Shown one piece after another: positions 1 to 12,729 of a DNA stretch of 64,000 nt. Both the position numbers and the translations under genes were made by a program. Position 1 is the stretch's first letter; every line of letters begins with the position of its first letter. This stretch comes from Torreya grandis (Eukaryota; Streptophyta; Pinopsida; Cupressales; Taxaceae). Under the pieces are notes generated by a model, which worked only from the letters and a program-made list of their open reading frames with translations, had not been told where the DNA came from and made no database searches. The stretch is from contig JARHVA010000460.1 of the NCBI GenBank assembly GCA_037957365.1, positions 605,001-669,000 on the forward strand, given 5' to 3'.

Positions 1-334
1 GAAGCACAAACAAATGAATGGAAACACCTTTTATCAATTGTTAGAAAGTATACACAATTTCTATTTGTTATAGAAAGTAATTGATAAAAATATTGCATAA
101 AATAGAAGATAAAACTAAAAGACTACATAAAATAAAGCATGGATCCAAGTAGAGCTAAGGAAGAAGTACATTTTTAACAAGAATTGATCACACAAACAAA
201 CAAGAAGAAGAGGAAGAATAAATAAATTCCTAGCGACCAAGTACCAAAATTAAAAGATAATTCAATAGAAAAGCTTTTGTTTTATCCTTGTTTTGTCTAG
301 ATCCTATATATTTAGCAACCCAAGAAATATTTTC
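1..334. other. Anonymous AT-rich sequence
   Basis: I see no gene, recognisable repeat or coding-like frame here. It leads directly into the first LRR-kinase fragment, and may be diverged sequence of the same duplicated block. Confidence 0.5.
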
Positions 335-339
335 AAAAT

Positions 340-590
340 TATTGAGAGATGGGGCCAAAATCCACACCAGTGAGATTAAAGGAAATCACATTGTGTCAAT
401 GATGAGATCAAGTAATGTCATTCAAAATTAAGGTGTTGTGATTGGGAGACCAATTTTGTAGAGAATGAATGGTGAGGTAATTCTTGAAATAGAGAAGATC
501 ATGTTTATCAGAATAATAAGAAGAAGAACATAAAATTTGAATAAGCAAAAGGAGGAATAAAAGCAACAAATGAGCCATATTCCATCTTGG
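340..590 (-). pseudogene. LRR receptor kinase 5' fragment, copy A
   Basis: The minus strand resembles the start of the receptor-kinase gene at 8.8-12.2 kb. It covers the signal-peptide region, the N-terminal cap with the SDQHALLSF-like and WSANHNT-like stretches, and the first repeat ending near the GPISPFIG-like segment. On the plus strand the shared marks are 'gagatggggcc', 'ccagtgagattaaa', 'ggtgttgtgattgg' and 'cagaataataagaag'. Several small indels and stops break the frame, and no leucine-rich repeats or kinase follow. It is a truncated pseudogene of the same family. Confidence 0.75.
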
Positions 591-950
591 AATTATTTTA
601 TTTTGAACTAAGAAATGGAATGGACTAAATTTTGTTGGATGTCAAATTCATAACCTCCACTAATGAAGCTAGCCACTGTATTATGTGGTACATATTAATT
701 TTATCTCTTTAGCTTATCTATAGTGAGGGGAAAATGAAGGGAAATGATAAGAATAAATAAATACCACAAATGATGATCATCATTTTGTACATATTAGTCA
801 TCTAAATATATATTCATTTAGTGATTAAAACAAGATGAATTTATTAGAATATTAGCCAAATTAGAAAAAAAAATTGTATAACATTTTTATAAGTGTAGAA
901 GATAGCAATGGAATTCAAATAGTAAAAGAGGAGTTTGAATGGGAACTTTT

Positions 951-1087
951 GTATGTATGTATGTATGTATGTATGTATGTATGTATGTATGTATGTATGT
1001 ATGTATGTATGTATGTATGTATGTATGTATGTATGTATGTATGTATGTATGTATGTATGTATGTGTATGTATATGTATATGTATATA
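951..1087. repeat. (GTAT)n microsatellite
   Basis: About 27 near-perfect GTAT units run here, followed by GTATAT variants. The open frames that cross it on both strands are products of the repeat and not genes. Confidence 0.97.
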
Positions 1088-1138
1088 ATTTACACTTTTT
1101 GAAATATTGTGAGTCTATTTGTACATGAATTGTCAGAT

Positions 1139-1194
1139 AACCAACCATGATGTATCATTAGGAGAAAGCGTATTATGATGGATCATGGTTGGTG
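1139..1194. repeat. Imperfect inverted repeat
   Basis: The arms start 'aaccaaccatgatg' and end 'tcatggttggt', with about 20-bp arms, two mismatches that I can see and a short loop. It could form a hairpin. No flanking duplication was recognised, so a MITE origin is only a possibility. Confidence 0.6.
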
Positions 1195-1399
1195 ATTGGA
1201 AATGTTATTTAAAAAAAAACAAAAAACACACTATAAATCTATTGTTAATGATTTGTTAAAACATAAAATCTCTAATTAGATATGTTGATTTTTACAATGT
1301 ATAATATATACATCGAAAGTATGGTGGGAAGCATAGTGTCACATTTTTAAAAAATAGTTTACAACTTGAATCATTCCTAAAATTATTAAGAAAAAAATA

Positions 1400-2350
1400 T
1401 TTGAAAACTGTGTAGGTGAAGAAGCAACAAAGTTTACAACTATAATAGTAAAAATTGTTCAAATTATCTAAAATAGTTTGATTTCTATTTGACAGAATTT
1501 ACAACATCAAATATTACTTCTAATTTAATACATTACCCTGCTTTCACCCTATAATACTAACAATATTCTATATTAATATAACAAAAAATAAATTAATTAA
1601 ATATGAATGATGGTGTAATTTTTTTACATTTTAAATAGTTACATTCAATTCCTATGAAATGATAACATATTATATAAAACTATTAACAATAGTTGAATAT
1701 ATCACAATTATAACCAATATTTAGATTTAAGGGGTGATATTGTGAAGCTCACATTACATAGTTTTTATAATAAGATTTCATTTTATTCAAATATATCTAA
1801 AAAATGAAAAAATATTATATCAAAAAGTGAGGGTGGTGAAATGCATCACATGTATAGTATTATTATGTGAGTTTTTAATACTTAATAAAATATTCAAAAG
1901 TGTGGGTTATTATTACAAATATATAAAATACCAATTTATGTACATGTATACATGATTAAATTAAAATAATTTATTTTATTCAATAAAAAATATTATTTAT
2001 GTAAATAATTATTTCAAATTTAAATTTTTTTCAAATAACATACATATTTAATTAGATGATTGTATTTTACAATTAAATGAAAATTAAAATCTAAATTTTA
2101 CTTAAATATTTTACAACTCATATTTTCAATAAATTTTATCTAAATTAAACATAGTATTTTAAAATAATTTTTTTTTTCATTTAAAATTTATTATAAAATA
2201 TATTTTTTAGAATTATTAAAGAAAAATATTATAGAATATGAAAGAACAAAGAAAACAAATTTAAATAGAGTATTTTTCCATATTATTAACTCAAATTTTT
2301 ATGTTTTGTATTTAAAAAATAGTACCTTATTATAATATTAGTCATATTAT
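1400..2350. other. Very AT-rich anonymous stretch
   Basis: Runs of A and T with no usable frame on either strand. It lies between the two internal copies of block A sequence and may be an insertion, but I recognise no ends. Confidence 0.6.
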
Positions 2351-3643
2351 AATATAAAATGTACACCATAAATATGTAATGGATAGCATGGAATTCATAA
2401 AATGAGAGTTTGAATAGGAACCTACCAGTACATTAAGAATTGCCAACTTCTACCATAGAAAATCTATACATTGAAAGTGTTGAGGGAAAATTAATTTCTC
2501 ATCAAAAATTTATTTACAACTTGAAATATTTATAGACCTATTATAAACAATAAAGTTGTTTGAGGACCATGTAGTGGGTAAGGATTAAATATGAGTGACT
2601 TAGTATAAATAGAATCTATAAAATTATTATGAAATTGAGAAGTTGAATATGCAATAAATGTTGTGATTGTCATAGTCCAAGTTGTTCCAATGGAATAAAA
2701 TTTTGTTAGCAGTTCTTCCTTCAAAATAATTGTGTTGACACTAAAGAGTCAAAAGAATTATTTTTTGCCCTAGCTCCCCCTATTTTAATCATATAAGATA
2801 CATGACTAAGATTCTTAGTTCCCAAGGGGAAAAATAGCATTAATGTCTTTATTCAAGGTGAAACAAATTGAGGATAATATATCAAATTTTATTATTAAGG
2901 TCAAAATATTCTGGATTTTAGATGTTGTCTCTCCACATTGATATAAAGACGAAATAATTAAGATCTTCAAGCATAATGATATTGATATAGTTACAACAAA
3001 AAATTTGAATGCATCTATTTGAATCCAAAAAATAAATATCTAATTTTTATTTATAGATCACTACCTTTACATTGATTAGGTTATGTTTTTTGGCATGGGG
3101 AAACCAACAACTTGTCTATGGATTTTAAGATGATTCCACTTTAAATAATCTATTTAGTTTTTTTTAATGGCTTGAACCTAGTTGAAACTATGTTTGTTGA
3201 AACTATGTTGTTTGTTATATTTATAAGATAATTAAAACTTTTATGAAAGAAGAAAACTTGCACTTGAGTAATATTATTTTTTACATCAAGAAGTGTAATC
3301 TCAAATAACATTTAAGAGTGGTGGTGGAGTGTCATTTCTATGAATGTGTTCATAAAAATGATTGGCCTTAAATTTTACATCTATTTAATTTTATAGAATA
3401 TATTTTATTTTTTCTTGAAGAAGGTAATCAAAAAATTGTAATATCTTAGGGATATAGTGGAGTTTGAAGCCATTAATTTTACTTATTTAGCCTGATTAAT
3501 GCAACTAGATTGATGCCATTTATCACCATTCAATAGGAAACTTGACGAGAATGTGATATAGTCATTAATTACTATACAACTCTTTAGTTGATGAAAATAT
3601 TATTTGGTAAATCCAAGATAAATACCTTGAGATTCATACAAAT

Positions 3644-3645
<2 letters not shown>

Positions 3646-3705
<60 letters not shown>

Positions 3706-3713
3706 ACACACAC
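3646..3713. repeat. Poly(T) plus (GT)n/(AC)n microsatellite
   Basis: About 22 T are followed by about 18 GT units and a short ACAC stretch. It lies just before the first recognisable copia sequence. Confidence 0.97.
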
Positions 3714-3759
3714 AAAAATGTTATGGGCTGAGAGAATCATATATATTAATAAGCAATTT

Positions 3760-5959
3760 ATAGTGATGTATACACCATAATAAAATTATGTAGTAGAGAG
3801 GAAGAACCAAACCATCCAAGAGATGGAAAAAATCATACTAAAGGTGAACAGTTTGTCAAATGAGTTTTGTGTTGACACTATAAAAAAACCATATATTTGA
3901 TAAATATTTATCCAAATAATATTGTTAGGGATATGATTTCTCAATAAGCATGGATAATTTAGAAGCCTAGTGTTGAACACCTTAGAGTGTTTGGATGTGT
4001 GGCATATGCACGTGTCCCCAACCGAAGAAGATAAAAATGGGGTGACAAAAGAGAGAAATTCATATTAATTGGGTATAGAGAGAAATCACAAGCTTACTGA
4101 TTGTACAATCCAAACGTTAAAGAGCTAATAATAAATTAAGACATTCAATTCATTGAGTATGTAGCATGGTAAGAGTGATAATAAGATAAATAAGTGTAAA
4201 CAAGGGCTCGTGGAACATTTCTTGAAATTAAACCAACAAGTGGTAGAGCCACTCATATGTCGAGTTACATCCCTATTTTATGAAGGGTGGAATCATCAAG
4301 TTGAATTAACTAACAAAGAGCTCAAGGATCAGCTTATGAGTCAACATCATCGTCATCTAACTTAAGTCAATTATTAGCAAGGACAAGGATATTTCAAGAA
4401 GTCTATGAGAAATCAAGGTATGAAGAAAATAAAGATGAAATAATGATTTTTGTTATCTTTTAGTAGTTAATCCTATCTATTTTGAGGATGCAGTTAAGGA
4501 TAGTAATTGGTGTGAAAAAATGGATGAATAAATCCATACCATTGAGAAAAATAAGACAAGGGAACTAGTAGACCTTATGAGAGAAAAAGAGGTTAGTGGA
4601 GTGGAATGGGTTTACAAAACAAAAACCACTCTCAATGGAAAGATAGAGAGACATAAAGTAGGATTAATAGTGAAAGGATATAAATAAATCCTTGAATGTG
4701 AATACAATGAGACTTTTGATGATGTATCAAAGCTATAAATGGTTATAAAAATAATTATAATTTTTCCTCAAAATAAATAGAAGGTACATCAAATAGATGT
4801 CAAGTCAGTATTTTTGAATGGCATGTTAGAAGAAGAGCTTTATGTGGGACAACTACATAGTTATGAGATTATTGATCATGATAACAATGTATATATGCTG
4901 AATAAATATTTGTATAGGCTCAAGAATGCACCAAAGGCATGGTAAAACCAAATAGACTCTTATTTAATGAGCAATGGATTTAACAAAAGCTATAGTGAGT
5001 CCACACAATATATCAAGGTGAGTAATGAAGGTATTTTGATTGTTTTTTAATATGTGGATGATCTAATATTTACCAAGAATGCAAATCAGTCCATAAAAGA
5101 GTTCAAATCAGCCATGAAGGAATTTGAGATGACTGATTTAGGTTTATTAAAATATTTTCTTGGTATATAAGTTAAAAAAATGAATGAAGACATCTTTATA
5201 TGCCAAGCCAAGTATACAAAAGTGATATTAGAGAGGTTTAGGATGTTGGATAACAAAAAAATATCTACACCAACTGAAATAAGTTGGAAATTACACAAAA
5301 AAGATTACAAAAACAACATGAATCCCACATGGTAAAAGAGTTTAGTGGCAATCTTGATGTATTTGAATGCAACTAAACTATATATCATGTATGTAGTCAG
5401 CCTCATTTCTAAATTCATGGAAACACCTAAAGAAACACATTGAAAAGAAATAAAGAGGATCTTAAGGTATCTAAATGTCATAAGAGGATATGGAGTTTTG
5501 TATGTAGTAGTAGATGAGTCTCAACTAGTAGGATATACATATAGTGATTGGGATGGTAGTTTGGATGATAGAAATATCACATCTGAGTATGTGTTTCATC
5601 TTGGGTCAGAAGCCATTTCTTGGGCTTCAAAGAAACAACTCATAGTTTCACTTTCTATGACTGAGTCAAACTATATATAAACTAATCCAGCAACATGTTA
5701 GGCCATATGGATTAGGAAAATACTATCAATTTTGCATGAGGAGCAGAAAGGATCATCAACTATCTTTAATGAAAACATATAATCTATAACATTGTCAAAG
5801 AATCCAATCTTTCATGGTAGAAGAAAGCATATTACAATCAAGTATCATTTTATTAGAAAGTTAGTTGAAAATTGTGTGATAGAGCTTAAAATTTTCAAGT
5901 TATAGGAGCAACTTGATGACATATTTATTAATTTATTGTCAAATGATATTTTTATGCAT

Positions 5960-5960
<1 letters not shown>
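3760..5960 (+). pseudogene. Ty1/copia pol remnant (INT-RT-RNase H)
   Basis: A decayed Ty1/copia polyprotein reads mostly in one direction. The integrase end is recognised near 3,770-4,130 by TP**N followed by VERKNQTIQEM, then HLRVFGCVAYA and ILIGYREKSQAY. The reverse transcriptase follows at about 4,470-5,340, with VDVKSVFLNG-like and YLYRLKNAPKAW-like motifs and the YVDD site at 5,051-5,062. RNase H is at about 5,480-5,950, with YSDWDGS, ISWASKKQ and a TESNYI end. The order INT before RT is diagnostic of copia. Gag, protease, most of the integrase core and both LTRs are not recognised. More than ten in-frame stops mostly fall where relatives have Gln or Trp. Confidence 0.92.
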
Positions 5961-7850
<1,890 letters not shown>

Positions 7851-7851
7851 C

Positions 7852-8116
7852 ATTATTAGTGAAGATCTGGGCTATAAATGATGTTTTTCAGCATATACAA
7901 TCAAGGCCTAAAAAAATCACATAAGGTTTCTATATTTTTTTTCTCTGCAAGAGAAAACAAATTTTGCTATTGCAAGAAGACTTATTCATAAATCAAACAT
8001 ACCTCACATAGCATTTTGTTTCTAGAAGGATATTTTAAGAGAGATCAAAGACATGAAATATTTTTCATTAATAATGAAGAGACATCATTTATATCCCAGA
8101 TCTTCACTAATAATTA

Positions 8117-8180
<64 letters not shown>

Positions 8181-8404
8181 TAATTATTAGTGAAGATCTG
8201 GGATATAAATGATGTTTTTCAGCATATACAATCAAGGCCTAAAAAAATCACACAAGGTTTCTATATATTTTTTCTATGCAAAAGAGAAAACAAATAATGC
8301 TATTGTGAGAAGACTTATTCATAAATCAAACATACCTCACCTAGAATTTTTTTTTCCAAAAGGATATTTGAAGAGAGTTAGAAGACATGAAATATTTTTC
8401 ATTT
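7852..8404. repeat. Two direct repeat copies, about 220 bp, 331 bp apart
   Basis: 7,852-8,070 and 8,183-8,404 are near-identical copies starting 'attattagtgaagatctggg' and ending near 'gacatgaaatatttttcatt'. Copy 2 is open for 66 residues from 8,209, and copy 1 is broken by small changes. The protein is not recognised. The copies flank a palindrome with an AT core, so a local duplication involving cruciform DNA, or a small inverted-repeat element, would explain the layout. Confidence 0.85.
8083..8214. repeat. Perfect palindrome with (AT)n core
   Basis: The left arm 8,083-8,120 and right arm 8,177-8,214 are exact reverse complements over 38 bp. They are separated only by (AT)n, which is itself self-complementary, so the whole 132 bp can fold into one hairpin. 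The right arm is also the start of direct-repeat copy 2. Confidence 0.93.
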
Positions 8405-8409
8405 CATAA

Positions 8410-8813
8410 TATTTAAGCAATGTGAGAAGAATCCACAAAACAAGACATTGTAAAAATTCAGCCAACTCTGAAAATTACACTTAAGAATTTGCTATTTTGA
8501 AAAAATTCACCCCCAAAATAATCTTGTCTTTGTAAAGTAGATGAATAATGAATAAATATGACAAGAGTCAATAATAAAAACTCTTTTTTTGAATTTAATT
8601 TCTATTATATATGTGTATTTAACTAGTAACCAAACTACTTACATATTATCAAGCTGGAAAAAACTACAATTAAACCTTACACTCCCTAATTTGGAAAAAA
8701 ATACACATATGATCCTAACCTCACAATATACTAAAATATTATTATTCAATCTAGGAGAGAATAATAATAAACACAGGAATACTAATTAAGATTCAACATT
8801 GTTGAGTGAAGAG
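8410..8813. other. No recognisable gene
   Basis: AT-rich sequence downstream of the receptor-kinase pseudogene; it would include its 3' untranslated region. No clear polyadenylation signal stands out among the many AATAAA-like strings. Confidence 0.5.
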
Positions 8814-9274
8814 TTATGATGTAGATGTAGACCAATTTTCATCACTCCTTGAATTAGTATTTCTTCTACCAATTGTCCTCACAAGCAAAGGTGAGATATT
8901 TATCGATAATTGACAACTCCTATGAGTACCAAGAAATGTCGATCTTATTTTTTCTATTCTCTCAACTATCTCCATCATATTTGGGTGTCATTGAGGCAAC
9001 TCACTTGTGCAAACCAACCCTACTTGTAAAAGTTGAGTAAGGCATACTAATACCTTTGATATCTCTGATTTGTTAGCATCATCAAGTAGGCTAGTGTCCA
9101 CCATTTCTTTAATATTATTTGGAAAATCCATACCTACATAGTTTTGAAGATTGATTTGATCACCTTCTACAAAAATTTCAGTTATTGGTTTCCTCCTTGT
9201 CAACAACTCTAAAAGTAGAATGCCATAGTTGTATACATCTCCTTTTGTTGAAATATTTCCACCCATTCCATACT

Positions 9275-9382
9275 CTATAATACAATACAATGTTTCATGA
9301 TTATCAATCCATTCTAAGTATTCATACAAAATATAAAAATAAACTATTGATAATGGTTTTTTAAATAGTGAAAAATATATAC
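9275..9382 (-). other. Intron in the kinase pseudogene
   Basis: A 108-bp GT...AG intron interrupts the activation segment. Removing it joins ITP to E-YGMGGN in frame (phase 1) and restores the usual 'PEYG' motif. An intron at this place is typical of LRR-XII kinases. It shows that this copy arose by DNA duplication and not by retroposition. Confidence 0.9.
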
Positions 9383-11949
9383 CTGGTGTAATGTAGTGAA
9401 TAGATCCTTTGAGTGCATTTGTAGAAGTCCGTGAATCCATTGAATTTCTAAATATTAGTTTGGCAAAGCCAAAATCTACTATATATGGAGTCATGCCATC
9501 CCCTAACAGCACATTATTAGGTTTCAAGTCACAATGAATCACTTGCATTAAATAATGATGATGCAGATATGCAATACCTTATGCTATCTCTATTGCTATT
9601 TTTAATCGATCATTTAAATTTTATTTTCATTCTTGTTCTCCCTGAGGATATATCCATTTCTCCAAACTTCCATTTGGAATGAATGGAAGAACTAATGCTT
9701 TAAAATCAAGGTTCGAACAAGCTGAAATGATTTTGATCACATTGTGGTCCCTGACTCTTTTTAATAGATTACATTCTCTGATAAAACTTTGTTGAGCATT
9801 ATCATCTTGAAAATTGAGAACTTTAAGAGCAACAGTTGTGCCATTGTTTAGAATCCCTCTGTAGACAGATCCAAAAATACCAACTCCTAAGAGAATGGTT
9901 TGGCTAAACCCCCCAGTTACCTCTACAAGTTCTTCATATAAAATTATTGGGGGTCCTACATTGAGAGCAACCATTTTTTGACTTGCATGTCTCTTTCTAT
10001 AGGAATATACTAATAATAATAAAGACATGATGAAGATTGAAATGCCAATCACAACTGGTAACATTACCTTTTTTGAGATTGAATAATGTTTGTGTTTGGA
10101 ATGAGAGTATGGCTTCAAATTTATCCATGTGCCACAAAGATCAGGATTTCCCATAATTGTAGACTCATCATGTGTTGCAAAAACTCCTCCCTTTGGAACC
10201 TCCCCCATTAACTTGTTTGAAGAAAGATTGATATGCTGAAGCATTTTCATCTGCTTGAAAGCCATTGGGATTGCATCTAACAAATTATTTGCTAAAAATA
10301 TCAATGTCCTCAAGATTTTTCAAATTAGTGAGTGACATTGGTATTGGACCATCAAAGGAATTCCAAGATAGATTCAAATATTGCAAATTTGTGCAGCTTG
10401 ACAATGCGGCTGGAATTTCACCTGAGAAGTTGTTGAAAAACACATCTATAGCTTAGACCATTACCATTTTGCTCATTACTGAAAGAGAACCTTGTAGCAA
10501 ATTGTTGGAAATGTTGAAATAGAACTGGGGATTTGGAAGACCTGCAACTTCTGGAGGTATGTTTCCTATGAGCTGTTTGTAAGACAAGTCTACTGCTTCC
10601 AAATTTCTGCATCTCCCTAAATTGGCAGGTATTTTCCCTAATAGTTGATTGTGATCAAGAAGAAGAGTTCTTAGCTGAGGAAGATCCCCAAGACTATCTA
10701 GAATTTGCCCTGAAAGCATGTTTTCACTCAATGATAACAATCCAAGCCTTTTTGGCTGACCCAAAAGTTTTGGAATTGTTCCATATAAATTGTTCTTGTG
10801 TAAATACAATCTTTCTAAGTTTGGAAGTTGATTGAGTGTGGATGGAATGGTCCCATTCAAAAGAGTCCCAGATAAATCTAAGAGTATCAAATTTGTCAGG
10901 TTGCAAATTTCACTTGGTATGTTTCCCTCAATTTTATTATTGCTCAAGTCCAAATAAGATAATACCCTTGAGAGCCGGCCAACCGAAGAGGGCAAGGCCC
11001 CAGTGAAATAATTATAAGACAAATCTATTCTTTCTAAGTAGGAGCAATTAGTCAAGGCGGCTCTTAGAATAGACAAACCGCTGCTTCCACTCACAAGATG
11101 ATTTTTCGGTAACTCAAGCCGCTGAAGGTGGAGCAATTTACCAAACTCCAAGGGCACTGTGCCGCTGAGTTGGTTTTCGCCTATGTCAATCAATAGAAGG
11201 AGAGAACAATTAGAGAGGGAGCTTGGGATTTCTCCAGCGAGTTGGTTTCCCCATAAATAAAGTTTTTGCAACTCCGACAGTTTACCAAACTGCCAGGGAA
11301 TGTGGCCGGTTAAGTAGTTGGCATGTAATCCCAAACTTTGGAGATGAGTGCAGTTGGAAAGGGCAGTGGGAATTGGTCCGGTTAAGAAGTTGTCGCCAAG
11401 AGAAAGATATTGGAGTTGCGTAAGCATACCCAATTCAACAGGAATACCACCATGGAGTCTGTTTCTTTTCAAATACAAGTAAGATAAAGAGGACAAGTTT
11501 CCTAGGAAGGAGGGGATTGTGCCTGTCAGTTGGTTTGATGCTAATGTAATGTTCTCTAAATGTGAAAGAAGGCCAAGCTGGGAGGGAGTGGTTCCGCTCA
11601 GATGATTAAAAGACAGGATGAGAACTTGCAAAGAATGGCAATCTCCGAGGGTGGAGGGAACGGAGCCTTCCAAATCATTTCTAGACAGTGTAAGTATTCT
11701 TAAGCGAAAAGGCCTTCGCAGGTGAGGTGGAATGTGGCCGTGGAAGCTATTATTTGCAAGAGAAAGTACTCTAAGGAAAGATAAGTTTCCTATAAAAGGA
11801 GAGATGGGGCCGAGTAAAGACATACCTGTGAGATTCAAGGAAACCACACGGTGTGGATGACGATGAGAGCAGGCAACGCCGGTCCAATTGCAGGTGTTGT
11901 GATTGGCAGACCAATCGTGGAGAGAATGAATGGAGAGGGAATTCTTGAA

Positions 11950-12189
11950 AGAGAGAAGAGCATGTTGATCAGAATAATAAGAAGGAGAAGAATGTGAGAT
12001 GTGAGCAGGCAGTGCAATTGCAGAAAGAAACAGCAAGACTAACACACAGAACATCTTCATCTTCATCTTGCAGAGTGGGAGATATAAAAACGCATCATGT
12101 TGATCGGAATAAAAAGAAGAATACACATCAGGCAGTGCAACTACAAAGAGAAACAGCAAGACTAATACACAGACCATCTTCATCTTCAT
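11950..12189 (-). repeat. Tandem in-frame duplication of the signal-peptide exon start
   Basis: Two successive 5' copies, 123 bp apart, both begin with codons for MKMKM (at 12,189 and 12,066). They continue CVLVLLFL and reach a YSDQH block. The first copy therefore gives a second hydrophobic signal followed by a partial cap before the normal start. The start at 12,066 gives the usual family N-terminus (signal, then SDQHALLSF), so it is probably the ancestral start; 12,189 is an extension. Confidence 0.9.
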
Positions 12190-12729
12190 CTTATTTTAAT
12201 TCACACTCGTTTTGCAGAAGAAAGATAAATAAGTTTTGAGACTATTTTTGGTTTTGCGCGTTTATCTTGGTCTGCACGTAAAAGTCTTGTAGAGCCTCGG
12301 ACGTTCACATTGTAACATCTTAGTCTCTCATTGGACTTTTTTCAATGCTCTTTACTCGTTATGATGGGACGGATGGGATCAAAAAGCAATAATCTGAACA
12401 TTACAGACTCACTTGTCATGATATAACGACTTCTTCCCATTATAGAATTAATGGCCGCTTCTTAGAATACTTGTACTCCATTTGTACCTGGCTAAGAGTC
12501 ATATTACTGGTAAATGATGGATATTTATAGTGTTTACTTGTGTGGATTTCACTGGTCTCGTGATGATGGATCTTACTAAGATTTGAAATGTTGAGAGTAA
12601 TTTTCGTTTTAACAGTCTCTTGGCTTTTTTAAAAACATTTTGCTGCGTATGATGATGATGGTGGTGGTGGTGGCGGCGGCGGCTTGATACGAAATCAAAT
12701 TATGTTCAAATAGTTCATTCCATGCAAGT
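12190..12729. promoter_or_regulatory. 5' flank of the kinase gene
   Basis: This is the upstream side of the minus-strand gene. Read on that strand, a CCAAT is present about 150 bp upstream and an A/T-rich TTATTTATC about 30 bp upstream of the first ATG, which could serve as a TATA-like element. This flank is not the one found in blocks A and B, so the gene copies have different upstream sequence. These elements are seen by eye only. Confidence 0.3.
12649..12684. repeat. (ATG)(GTG)(GCG) trinucleotide repeat
   Basis: Compound trinucleotide run of about 12 units, drifting from ATG through GTG to GCG. No gene is attached to it. Confidence 0.9.

Larger units (their letters stand above)
335..3590. 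repeat. Duplicated block A (LRR 5' end plus flank)
   Basis: Beyond the LRR fragment, this block keeps alignable sequence with 13,225-15,000 (block B) over roughly 0.55 kb (to about 900) and again over about 1.2 kb (2,350-3,590). Shared landmarks include 'cctccactaatgaagctagccact' against 'cctccactagtaaagtcaaccact', 'acattgattaggttat', and 'gaaactatgttg' against 'gaaactatgttaatt'. Positions 855-1,400 and 2,350-2,530 both match the same part of block B, so A also holds an internal duplication. Divergence is high, so the duplication is old. Confidence 0.65.
8814..12189 (-). pseudogene. LRR receptor-like kinase, LRR-XII type, broken
   Basis: This is the best-preserved gene of the window. A plasma-membrane receptor kinase of the group that includes FLS2/EFR-like immune receptors would read: signal peptide, N-terminal cap (HALLSFKNSLS, CNWTGVACSH), about twenty plant-type LRRs (L..L.L..N.L.G.IP) down to about 10,210, a membrane span (VMLPVVIGISIFIMSLLLLV), a glycine loop (GVGIFGSVYRG), ALKVLNF with the catalytic Lys, HCDLKPNN and DFG. 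HCD rather than HRD makes it a non-RD kinase, as usual in this family. Lesions in order are TAA at 10,453, a one-base frameshift near 10,311, TGA at 9,627, TAA at 9,621, TAA at 9,579 and TGA at 8,985. All lie in otherwise family-like sequence, and several replace expected Gln or Arg. The reading frame then continues to a stop at 8,814-8,816. Base composition is richer in GC than the surroundings. Function is unlikely unless these are assembly errors. Confidence 0.93.

Noticed and set aside
874..1148. Open frames on both strands with CMYV or TYIH repeats
   Set aside because: They are translations of the GTAT microsatellite.
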